NCBI GenBank assembly: GCA_964514225.1
Contig: CAZEPT010000038.1
Location: forward strand, 1-6,419
DNA: 6,419 nucleotides
Direction of reading: 5' to 3'
Origin: CAZEPT01 sp964514225
Lineage (GTDB): Bacteria; Patescibacteriota; Minisyncoccia; Phycocordibacterales; UBA9973
The notes below the pieces were generated by a model, which saw only the letters and a list, made by a program, of their open reading frames with translations, was not told where the DNA came from and made no database searches. Positions within the stretch are counted from its first letter, which is position 1. Every line of letters begins with the position of its first letter. This document shows positions 1-5,448 of this stretch, piece after piece. The translations under genes and the position numbers were made by a program.

Positions 1-30
1 AAAGAGCCTTTCAAAAGAAGGCTCTTTTCT
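1..30 (+). terminator. Intrinsic terminator of an upstream gene
   Basis: A perfect 10-bp stem (1-10 with 18-27) encloses a 7-base loop (TCAAAAG) and runs into TTTTCT. The arms begin with AAA and end with TTT, so it could also work on the minus strand. It probably ends a plus-strand gene lying left of the window and insulates the R-M gene from read-through. The stem starts at base 1, so it may be longer than seen here. Confidence 0.8.
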
Positions 31-51
31 GTATGGGCTATCAATCAAAAG

Positions 52-78
52 TTGAGTCGCCGTATATACACTTATAAT
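52..78 (+). promoter_or_regulatory. Possible distal promoter of the R-M gene
   Basis: TTGAGT (52-57) and a consensus TATAAT (73-78) are separated by 15 bases, which is short of the usual 17. A 5-bp inverted repeat, GCCGT (59-63) and ACGGC (80-84), flanks the -10 box and could be a small operator. Transcription from here would give a leader of about 60 bases before the ATG at 146. That leader contains the weak hairpin at 82-120. This is inferred from sequence similarity only. Confidence 0.35.
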
Positions 79-81
79 GAC

Positions 82-120
82 GGCTCCTCTCCGGGTTTCT
101 TACACCTTTTCAGAGGGGTT
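82..120 (+). other. Long-loop hairpin in the R-M leader
   Basis: CTCCTCT (84-90) pairs with AGAGGGG (112-118) with one G-U pair, and two more G-U pairs extend the stem to 82/120. The loop is 21 bases. AATTTTG follows, so a weak terminator or attenuator for transcripts starting upstream is conceivable. The large loop and short T run make this a low-confidence call. Confidence 0.25.
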
Positions 121-127
121 AATTTTG

Positions 128-136
128 TGGTAGAAT
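128..136 (+). promoter_or_regulatory. Extended -10 promoter of the R-M gene
   Basis: TGGTAGAAT fits the extended -10 pattern TGnTAnAAT, and the same pattern recurs before metK, the DoxX-like gene and lapA. No -35 box is clear at the expected distance. The hexamer ends only 9 bases before the ATG at 146, so transcription would begin at or within a few bases of the start codon. The mRNA would then be leaderless or nearly so, which agrees with the lack of a ribosome binding site. Confidence 0.55.
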
Positions 137-145
137 ATTTATATA

Positions 146-3100
146 ATGGAAGAATATCTAAAAAATATCGCTCAGAAATTTGCTCGTAATGATGTAGCTA
201 ATGGAAGAGAAATGATATATCGTGCAGATTTTGAGAATTTACTCAAAGAGATTTTTCAAGCTGATGGTAAAATTACCCAAATTAATCATGATTCCACAAG
301 TGATAATGGGAATAAGCCAGATTTTGTAATTTCTAAAAATGCAGTACCAATTTTATATATTGAAGCAAAAGATATCGGTGTAAGTCTTGATAAAATTGAA
401 AAATCTAACCAAATGGATAGGTACTTTGGTTATGACAATCTTGTACTTACAGACTATGTAGAATTTCGTTTTTATCGTAATGGTGTAAGATATGGTGAGC
501 CTGTATCAATAGCTACTTTTGATATAAATTCCAGAATTGTAAATGAAATTTCAGAAAATTTCTCACTACTTTCAAAAACTTTAATCGACTTTGCTTCATC
601 TCACAAAGAACCAATCAAAAGCGGTAAACAATTAGCAAAAATTATGGGTGGTAAGGCTATGCGTATTCGCGACAATGTTCGCGAAATGCTTGCCAGTGGT
701 ACTGACAGATATGCTGATTTGGTAAAAATGCTTGATGTTGTAAAAGAGAGCCTAGTATCTAGTCTTGATAACGAAACTTTTGCCGATATGTATGCCCAAA
801 CTCTTGTGTATGGGTTATTCGCGGCTCGATACAATGATACCTCTGCCGAAAGTTTCTCTCGTGCTGAGGCTCGCGAATTAGTTCCAAAAACAAATCCATT
901 TTTGCGATCGTTTTTTGATCATATTGCCGGTAATACTTTCCCTGATAGACTTCGTTATATTGTAGATGAACTGTGCGAAGTTTTTCAGCACGCTGATGTT
1001 GAGAAATTGTTAACTGATTTTTATGGTAAAGAAAAAGATAACAAAGACCCAATTATTCATTTTTACGAAGATTTTTTGCGTGAATATGATGCCAAAAAGA
1101 AAATGGAAATGGGTGTGTTCTATACCCCCAAGCCTATTGTGCAATTTATCGTGCGTGCAGTAGATAGTATTTTAAAAAGTGAGTTTGGTCTTGCTCGTGG
1201 CCTTGCCGATACTACTAAAATTCAAGTAGAGAAATTAGAAACCGATCATAAAACCGGCAAACAGAAAAAGGTGCAAAAAGAATACCACAAAGTCCAAGTT
1301 CTTGATGTCGCCACGGGTACAGGTACATTTCTTAACGAAGTCATACATAACATTCATTCTAGTTTTGCTGGACAAGAAGGCCGTTGGGCTGCATATGCAG
1401 AAAACGACCTGTTGCCACGCCTGCATGGATTTGAGTTAATGATGGCGTCATACACGATTGCTCATTTGAAATTGGGTATGACACTGCACGACACAAAAGC
1501 AGGCGATTTAAAAACTCGTTTGGGTGTGTACCTTACAAATACACTTGAGGCTCCGGTAGATTACGCTAATCAAGGCACATTATTTGGCTTGATGGATACT
1601 ATTGCTGAAGAAAGCAAAAGTGCCTCTCGTATAAAATCTGAATATCCAATAATGTGTGTAATTGGTAATCCTCCATATTCAGGTATCTCAATGAATAAAC
1701 AGTACACAGAAAATAATGATTATAAGGTTGAAATTGGTGGTAAACAAAAATTACAAGAAAAGAAAAACTGGCTCGATGATGACTATGTTAAATTTATTCG
1801 CTTTGCCGAAAGTTTGGTTGAGAAAAATGGTGAGGGTATAGTAGGAATGATTACCGCCCATGGTTACATAGATAACCCAACATTTCGTGGTATGCGTTGG
1901 CATTTGCGAAACACTTTTGACAAGATTTATGTTTTAGATTTACATGGTAATAGTACTAAAAAAGAGACAAGTCCTGATGGTAGTAAAGATGAAAATGTTT
2001 TTGATATTAAAACAGGAGTCTCTATAATTTTAGGAGTTAAAAAATCTGAAATAAAAAATAAAGAACTAGCCCAAGTCTATAAAACTGATTTTTACGGTGT
2101 TCGCAGAGATAAATTTGAAAAAATAGAAAATGCTTTCATTGATAGTTTAAAGTGGGTAAAATTACCAGAGAATACAGATTTATGGACGCTAGAAGGTGCT
2201 GGAAAATTTGAGTATAAAAAAGGTTTTTCCGTTGCAGAATTATTTCCTAAGAATACAACTGGAATTTTCACGTTAGGAGATAGTTTTATTATTGATGAGA
2301 ATAAGGATGTTTTGAGTAAACGAGTTGAGGAATTTTTACAAAATGATATTTCTGAGAATGAATTAAAAACAAAATATGATCTTGGAAAAAATTATGCTGG
2401 GTGGATAATTAAAAATAAAAAAGATAAGAAAATTAAAAACTTGAGTGATTCTTTTATTAAATACACATACAGGCCATTTGATTTTAAATACACATCTTTA
2501 GACAATAATATTGTATGGAGACCGCGCACACAGGTAATGACACATCTTGCCCGAGAAGACAATTACGCAATTCTTTTTAGTAGGCAAGGTCAAGCAGCTA
2601 ATCCTAATTATTTTGACACAATTTCAATTTCAAAAAATCCTGTTGATTTAAATTACTTCAGAAGAGGAGGTGAGATTGTATGCCCTCTTTACTTGTATAC
2701 AGAACAAGGAGAAAAAGTTCCAAACTTAGATAAAGAAATTTGGGATAAAATAAATGAAGTAGTAGGGGAAACTATGCCTGAAAATATTTTGGATTATATT
2801 TATGCAATTTTGCATTCGCCTAAATATCGGGAAACGTACAAAGAATTTTTAAAAATAGATTTTCCTCGTGTTCCATATCCAATTGATAAAAAGGAATTTG
2901 ATAGATTGGTAAAATTGGGCACAAAATTGAGAGGACTTCATTTAATGACTGATCCTGAATGCGAGAATTTAATAACCACCTATCCTGAATCAGGGAGTGA
3001 TGTTGTTGAAAAGGTAAAATTCGAAAATGGTAATGTGTATATAAATGATACGCAATATTTTGGTAATGTTCCCGAAGTTTCCTGGAATTTTTATATAGGC

Positions 3101-3232
3101 GGATACCAGACGGCACAAAAATATTTGAAAGATAGAAAGGGAAGAAATTTAACTAGTGATGAAATCGAACATTATCAGAAAATTATTAAGGTATTGTTTG
3201 AAACTGATAAATTGATGAAGGAGAAAATTTAA
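146..3232 (+). CDS. Single-chain restriction-modification enzyme (PD-(D/E)XK nuclease, N6-adenine methyltransferase, type ISP-like specificity domain)
   Basis: This 1028-residue protein probably both methylates adenine at its target site, with SAM as donor, and cuts unmodified DNA. Domains in order: an N-terminal nuclease with PDF (58-60), EAK (73-75) and QxxxY (Q89, Y93), which is the PD-(D/E)XK pattern; a helical linker (about 150-320); a gamma-class amino-methyltransferase with FYTPKPIVQFIV (325-336), SAM motif I LDVATGTGTF (386-395), HGFE (427-430) and catalytic NPPY (508-511); then a specificity region. The C-terminal region carries type ISP-style blocks: YRPFD (775-779), a YIYAILHSP..YR..F segment (884-912) and GYQTAQKYLKDRKGR (986-1000). 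Known type ISP enzymes such as LlaBIII are about 1500-1600 residues because an SF2 helicase follows the nuclease. I find no Walker A or DEAD-like motif here, so the architecture is closer to type IIG. The ATG at 146 is chosen because it follows the -10 box directly. The gene stands alone, and its 3' half is notably A+T-rich, suggesting horizontal acquisition. Confidence 0.9.
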   Translation: MEEYLKNIAQKFARNDVANGREMIYRADFENLLKEIFQADGKITQINHDSTSDNGNKPDFVISKNAVPILYIEAKDIGVSLDKIEKSNQMDRYFGYDNLVLTDYVEFRFYRNGVRYGEPVSIATFDINSRIVNEISENFSLLSKTLIDFASSHKEPIKSGKQLAKIMGGKAMRIRDNVREMLASGTDRYADLVKMLDVVKESLVSSLDNETFADMYAQTLVYGLFAARYNDTSAESFSRAEARELVPKTNPFLRSFFDHIAGNTFPDRLRYIVDELCEVFQHADVEKLLTDFYGKEKDNKDPIIHFYEDFLREYDAKKKMEMGVFYTPKPIVQFIVRAVDSILKSEFGLARGLADTTKIQVEKLETDHKTGKQKKVQKEYHKVQVLDVATGTGTFLNEVIHNIHSSFAGQEGRWAAYAENDLLPRLHGFELMMASYTIAHLKLGMTLHDTKAGDLKTRLGVYLTNTLEAPVDYANQGTLFGLMDTIAEESKSASRIKSEYPIMCVIGNPPYSGISMNKQYTENNDYKVEIGGKQKLQEKKNWLDDDYVKFIRFAESLVEKNGEGIVGMITAHGYIDNPTFRGMRWHLRNTFDKIYVLDLHGNSTKKETSPDGSKDENVFDIKTGVSIILGVKKSEIKNKELAQVYKTDFYGVRRDKFEKIENAFIDSLKWVKLPENTDLWTLEGAGKFEYKKGFSVAELFPKNTTGIFTLGDSFIIDENKDVLSKRVEEFLQNDISENELKTKYDLGKNYAGWIIKNKKDKKIKNLSDSFIKYTYRPFDFKYTSLDNNIVWRPRTQVMTHLAREDNYAILFSRQGQAANPNYFDTISISKNPVDLNYFRRGGEIVCPLYLYTEQGEKVPNLDKEIWDKINEVVGETMPENILDYIYAILHSPKYRETYKEFLKIDFPRVPYPIDKKEFDRLVKLGTKLRGLHLMTDPECENLITTYPESGSDVVEKVKFENGNVYINDTQYFGNVPEVSWNFYIGGYQTAQKYLKDRKGRNLTSDEIEHYQKIIKVLFETDKLMKEKI

Positions 3233-3260
3233 GGGTCCGAATTTAGGGGTCCGACCCTTC
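3227..3260. repeat. 14-base tandem repeat with GGGTC/GACCC palindrome at the R-M stop codon
   Basis: ATTTAAGGGTCCGA (3227-3240) is followed at once by ATTTAGGGGTCCGA (3241-3254), one mismatch apart. CCCTT follows, so GACCCTT (3253-3259) can pair with AAGGGTC (3231-3237, perfect) or with AGGGGTC (3245-3251, one G-U). The R-M stop codon TAA (3230-3232) lies inside the first copy. The hairpin could act as a 3'-end stabiliser or weak terminator, but there is no T run. It could also be a REP-like element or a scar of insertion. That interpretation is inference; the repeat itself is visible. Confidence 0.6.
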
Positions 3261-3305
3261 ATCCTTTACTTATTATGCACGAACATTTATTTGTTTTTCA
3301 AAAAG

Positions 3306-3314
3306 TGATATAAT
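3306..3314 (+). promoter_or_regulatory. Extended -10 promoter of the metK leader
   Basis: TGATATAAT gives a consensus TATAAT (3309-3314) with the TG extension. TTGTTT (3291-3296) is too close to be a good -35 box. Transcription would start near 3321, just before the 5' strand of riboswitch helix P1 at 3327. This fits an RNA that opens directly with the aptamer. Confidence 0.7.
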
Positions 3315-3326
3315 TCATATACAACT

Positions 3327-3447
3327 GAATATTTATCAAGAGAATGGTGAGAGCAACTGGCTCGTAGACCCATCGGCAACCCTCAGACATGAGAAGGTGC
3401 TCCATCCAGCCAAAGAGCGCGCAAGCGCTGTTGGGAAGATAAGATTC
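3327..3447 (+). ncRNA. SAM-I (S-box) riboswitch aptamer of metK
   Basis: This leader element should bind S-adenosylmethionine and reduce metK expression when SAM is plentiful. P1 pairs 3327-3337 with 3438-3447, about 10 bp with one bulge. P2 has TGG (3345-3347) with CCA (3370-3372) and GAGC (3351-3354) with GCTC (3360-3363), separated by a TGA/TAGA internal loop that looks like a kink-turn. The conserved core CGGCAACC is at 3374-3381 and GGTGC at 3396-3400. P4 has CCAGC (3406-3410) with GTTGG (3430-3434), then AGCGC/GCGCT capped by a GCAA loop (3416-3429). The 3' signature GAAGATAAGA is at 3435-3444. These are the family's hallmark elements, and the position directly before metK agrees with known S-box genes. 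SAM-IV or an SAM-I/IV variant is the main alternative class. Confidence 0.88.
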
Positions 3448-3480
3448 GTCATCTATCTTTCCTCATTATGAGGAATTTTA
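3433..3480 (+). promoter_or_regulatory. Expression platform of the metK riboswitch (anti-P1 helix and start-codon hairpin)
   Basis: Two overlapping hairpins can form. An anti-P1 helix pairs 3433-3441 plus 3443-3445 with 3451-3462: 12 bp, one bulged A, one G-U, loop TCGTC. It uses the same bases as the 3' strand of P1 and the foot of P4, so it cannot coexist with the folded aptamer. The second hairpin pairs TTCCTC (3459-3464) with GAGGAA (3470-3475), loop ATTAT, and competes with the anti-P1 helix for 3459-3462. It places the ATG at 3468-3470 in its loop and first pair, and runs into TTTTAAATTT. The inferred logic: SAM bound forms P1, which allows the second hairpin (off); SAM free forms anti-P1, which exposes the ATG (on). 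Whether the second hairpin blocks translation or is a weak terminator is unresolved. Confidence 0.6.
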
Positions 3481-4460
3481 AATTTAAGCCTAAGACACTT
3501 TCGAGTGTTTGGCCAAAGTATAGTATGGAAAATACAGCAGAATTCGTCTCTCCGAAGCACCCAGATAAGATATGCGACTTCATCGCAGACTCTATTTTGG
3601 ATGCGTATGTGAGAGAAGACAAGAAGAGCAGGGTGGCGATAGAAGTAATGGGCGGGCATAATCTCATCGTCATAAATGGCGAAGTGACCTCATCGACACA
3701 GCCTGACATCGCCTCAGTGGTAAAGACTATCGTCGGAGAAGAATATGAAGTGAGGGTCAGCATTGTTATTCAGAGTAGAGAAATCGCCCAGGGGGTTGAT
3801 ACGGGCGGAGCGGGAGATCAAGGAATCATGAAAGGCTATGCGACGAGCGAAACAAAAGAATTATTACCACTTGAATATGTCCTCGCTCGCAACCTTTGTC
3901 AGAAATTATTTGACGTCTACCCGTATGACGGGAAGACCCAAGTCACTATTAAAGATGGGAAAGTGACGACGGTCGTCGCGAGTTTTCAAAATAGTAAAAA
4001 CGATGAGCTTCTTGAACTGGTCAAAAGCATCATCGAGGCAGAAACGTATTTGATTAATCCTGCAGGCGAGTGGACCCAGGGCGGATTCGACGCCGACACA
4101 GGGCTCTCCGGAAGAAAACTCATCATCGATAACTATGGGCCGGAAGTGGCAATCGGTGGAGGGTCATTTTCCGGAAAAGACTTCACTAAAGTGGACCGCT
4201 CCGGCGCATACATGGCGCGGAAAATCGCCGTCGAACTATTGCAAAAGCATCAGGCGCGCGAAGTTCACACGAAGCTCGCCTATGCCATCGGGGTGGCTGA
4301 TCCGGTCATGGCAGTCGCTGTGATAGACGGCATCGAAAAACAGATCGAAGGCTATGATCTCAGTCCGCAAGGCATCCGCGAATACTTGAAGCTCGATGAC
4401 GCCGTATACTCCGAAACATGCACGTGGGGACATTTCGGCAGAGGATTTACTTGGGAATAA
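3468..4460 (+). CDS. metK: S-adenosylmethionine synthetase (methionine adenosyltransferase)
   Basis: MetK makes SAM from methionine and ATP, releasing phosphate and pyrophosphate, in the cytoplasm. Visible motifs in the 330-residue form: HPDK (31-34), E59, GAGDQGIMKGYATSE (114-128), GLSGRKLIIDNYG (212-224), the glycine-rich P-loop-like GGGSFSGKD (230-238), KVDRSGAY (241-248), YAIGVADP (272-279) and GHFGR (321-325). The E. coli enzyme has 384 residues; the difference comes from compact central and C-terminal segments, and all signature motifs are kept. Two starts are possible. ATG 3468 adds 19 residues without family likeness but is the codon caught in the riboswitch hairpin. ATG 3525 (M20, 'MENTAEFVSPKHPDK') matches the usual MetK N-terminus. 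The longer form is given as the outer boundary; I lean slightly to 3525 as the start on homology. Neither has a clear Shine-Dalgarno site. An SAM-I riboswitch precedes it. Confidence 0.95.
   Translation: MRNFKFKPKTLSSVWPKYSMENTAEFVSPKHPDKICDFIADSILDAYVREDKKSRVAIEVMGGHNLIVINGEVTSSTQPDIASVVKTIVGEEYEVRVSIVIQSREIAQGVDTGGAGDQGIMKGYATSETKELLPLEYVLARNLCQKLFDVYPYDGKTQVTIKDGKVTTVVASFQNSKNDELLELVKSIIEAETYLINPAGEWTQGGFDADTGLSGRKLIIDNYGPEVAIGGGSFSGKDFTKVDRSGAYMARKIAVELLQKHQAREVHTKLAYAIGVADPVMAVAVIDGIEKQIEGYDLSPQGIREYLKLDDAVYSETCTWGHFGRGFTWE
3493..3510 (+). other. TTCG-loop hairpin between the two possible metK starts
   Basis: AGACACT (3493-3499) pairs with AGTGTTT (3504-3510), 7 bp with one G-U, capped by a TTCG tetraloop. 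GGCC follows rather than a T run, so it is a poor terminator. It lies 14 bases before ATG 3525. It may be part of the leader if the shorter MetK is the real product, or only a coding-sequence hairpin if the longer one is. Confidence 0.3.
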
Positions 4461-4488
4461 CTATCTCTTGAGTAGCTTGTTTTCATCC

Positions 4489-4515
4489 TTGTGACTATCA
4501 TTTCTATGATAGAAT
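4489..4515 (+). promoter_or_regulatory. Promoter of the DoxX-like gene with overlapping dyad
   Basis: TGATAGAAT (4507-4515) is an extended -10 box, with TTGTGA (4489-4494) as a possible -35 at a short 15-base spacing. A perfect 7-bp inverted repeat, CTATCAT (4495-4501) and ATGATAG (4506-4512), fills the spacer and overlaps the -10 hexamer. It could be an operator. It is too A+T-rich and lacks a T run, so it is unlikely to be a metK terminator. Transcription would start near 4522, giving a leader of about 22 bases without a ribosome binding site. Confidence 0.55.
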
Positions 4516-4543
4516 ATATACATTAAAAATAATTCTTAAATAT

Positions 4544-4933
4544 ATGACAGAAATAATTCAAAGTTATATTGTGTATGCGTTTCAAGTAGTAATTGCACTC
4601 GGACTTATTAATGTGTGGCTCGTGCGTGTTCATAAGCCGACAGAGTATCGTGGTGGTAAAGCTACGAACATGATTGACGAATTTAGAGTGTACGGGTTGC
4701 CTATATGGTTTATGTTTGTTGTGGGTAGTGCAAAACTACTCATTACGCTCTGTATGATTATTGGCTTTTGGATTCCAGCTCTCGTCTATCCAGCTTCTGC
4801 GTTTTTAGCGATGCTCATGATCGGAGCAATTGCGATGCATATAAAAGTGAAAGATCCGTTCATTCGCACGGTGCCGGCTCTGCTTATGTTTTTGATGGCG
4901 CTTGCGAATGTCCTCTTGATCAAAGTTTTCTAA
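4544..4933 (+). CDS. DoxX-like four-helix inner-membrane protein
   Basis: The 129-residue product has four hydrophobic segments at about 8-28, 52-73, 76-98 and 107-127, with no signal peptide apart from the first helix. It matches the DoxX-like pattern: YRGG (35-38) and DEFRVYGLP (45-53) before helix 2, GFWIPALVYPA (74-84) between helices 2 and 3, then AMH.KVKD (97-104) and PALLMF (111-116). DoxX-family proteins are small integral membrane proteins. Some are tied to sulfur or thiosulfate oxidation or to redox stress, but most, including those with this pattern, have no proven role. The ATG follows its own promoter and no Shine-Dalgarno site is visible. The next gene is 127 bases away with its own promoter, so this is probably a single-gene unit. 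Confidence 0.75.
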   Translation: MTEIIQSYIVYAFQVVIALGLINVWLVRVHKPTEYRGGKATNMIDEFRVYGLPIWFMFVVGSAKLLITLCMIIGFWIPALVYPASAFLAMLMIGAIAMHIKVKDPFIRTVPALLMFLMALANVLLIKVF

Positions 4934-4973
4934 CAGCCAGAAGTTTTCGGTGGGTAAGGATTCAGTAAAAAAC

Positions 4974-4997
4974 ATGGGTGGGATAACTGTCACCCGT
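4974..4997 (+). other. Small inverted repeat upstream of the lapA promoter
   Basis: ATGGGTG (4974-4980) can pair with CACCCGT (4991-4997), 7 bp with one G-U, around a 10-base loop. It lies 14 bases before the extended -10 box of the next gene, where a -35 or an upstream regulator would bind. It has no T run, so it is a poor terminator for the DoxX-like gene. It may be chance. Confidence 0.25.
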
Positions 4998-5010
4998 ATA
5001 TCTCGTTTCT

Positions 5011-5019
5011 TGGTATACT
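5011..5019 (+). promoter_or_regulatory. Extended -10 promoter of the LapA-domain gene
   Basis: TGGTATACT contains the hexamer TATACT (5014-5019) with the TG extension. No good -35 is seen. Transcription would start near 5026 and give a leader of about 35 bases with no recognisable Shine-Dalgarno sequence before the ATG at 5061. Confidence 0.55.
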
Positions 5020-5060
5020 CTATATAGGTTCGATTTATTACCTCAACGAGCATCATACAT

Positions 5061-5399
5061 ATGTCATTTATCATCGGAATAGTACTAGGAGCAGTCGTCG
5101 TTATCTTCGCCCTCCAGAACACTATGTCAGTCATGGTCCAGTTCCTCGGATGGGGATTTGAAGGATCAGTCGCGCTCATCGTCTTACTGTCTATGGCAGT
5201 AGGTGTCGTTATCAGTCTTTTGTTTTCTATGCCGTCTTTCATCAAAGGGATGATGGCTGAGTCAAAACTCCACCGTCGCAATCAAGAGCTTCATAAAGAG
5301 CTCGAAGATCACAAGGTCATGCTCGCTCAGGCGACTAAGCCTCTTGCTCCGGGTGATGTTGTTGTCCACACAGTGGAAGAAACAACAACAATCCACTAA
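5061..5399 (+). CDS. LapA-domain (DUF1049) membrane protein
   Basis: The 112-residue protein has two membrane segments (about 3-19 and 36-57) joined by a short loop, then a charged, probably coiled-coil tail (about 64-92) and a loose, Thr/Val-rich C-terminus. IFALQNTMSVMVQFLGW (15-31) followed by a Gly-containing second helix is the LapA/DUF1049 hallmark. In E. coli, LapA works with LapB in control of lipopolysaccharide assembly. Patescibacteria as a rule lack that pathway, so an LPS role should not be carried over; a general envelope role is more cautious. The gene has its own promoter, lies alone, and ends 9 bases before a strong terminator that it shares with convergent recG. Confidence 0.8.
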   Translation: MSFIIGIVLGAVVVIFALQNTMSVMVQFLGWGFEGSVALIVLLSMAVGVVISLLFSMPSFIKGMMAESKLHRRNQELHKELEDHKVMLAQATKPLAPGDVVVHTVEETTTIH

Positions 5400-5408
5400 A
5401 CTTTTTAC

Positions 5409-5448
5409 GAATAAAAAATACCCATCAATCGATGGGTATTTTTTATTC
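5409..5448. terminator. Bidirectional intrinsic terminator between lapA and recG
   Basis: A perfect 18-bp stem (5409-5426 with 5431-5448) has a 4-base loop (AATC). The G+C core CCCATC/GATGGG is flanked by AAAAAA and TTTTTT, giving a T run on each strand. It therefore ends lapA on the plus strand and recG on the minus strand. The recG stop codon (5443-5445) and its last Glu codon (5446-5448) lie inside the stem. Confidence 0.92.

Noticed and set aside
66..84. ACTTATA resembles part of the C-box (GACTTATAGTC) bound by R-M controller proteins.
   Set aside because: The outer bases do not match, there is no second box, and no controller gene is present in the window.
550..1100. Search for a helicase domain between nuclease and methyltransferase in the R-M protein.
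   Set aside because: No GxGKT/S, DExx or SAT-like motif is present in residues 135-320.
4460..4500. CTATCTC-TT-GAGTAG after metK as a terminator.
   Set aside because: The stem is short with a bulge and is followed by CTTG, not a T run.
4805..5281. A 158-codon open frame on the minus strand across the DoxX-like and lapA genes.
   Set aside because: It spans two well-supported plus-strand genes and their promoter region. Its translation shows no domain and reads as the antisense of membrane-protein codons.
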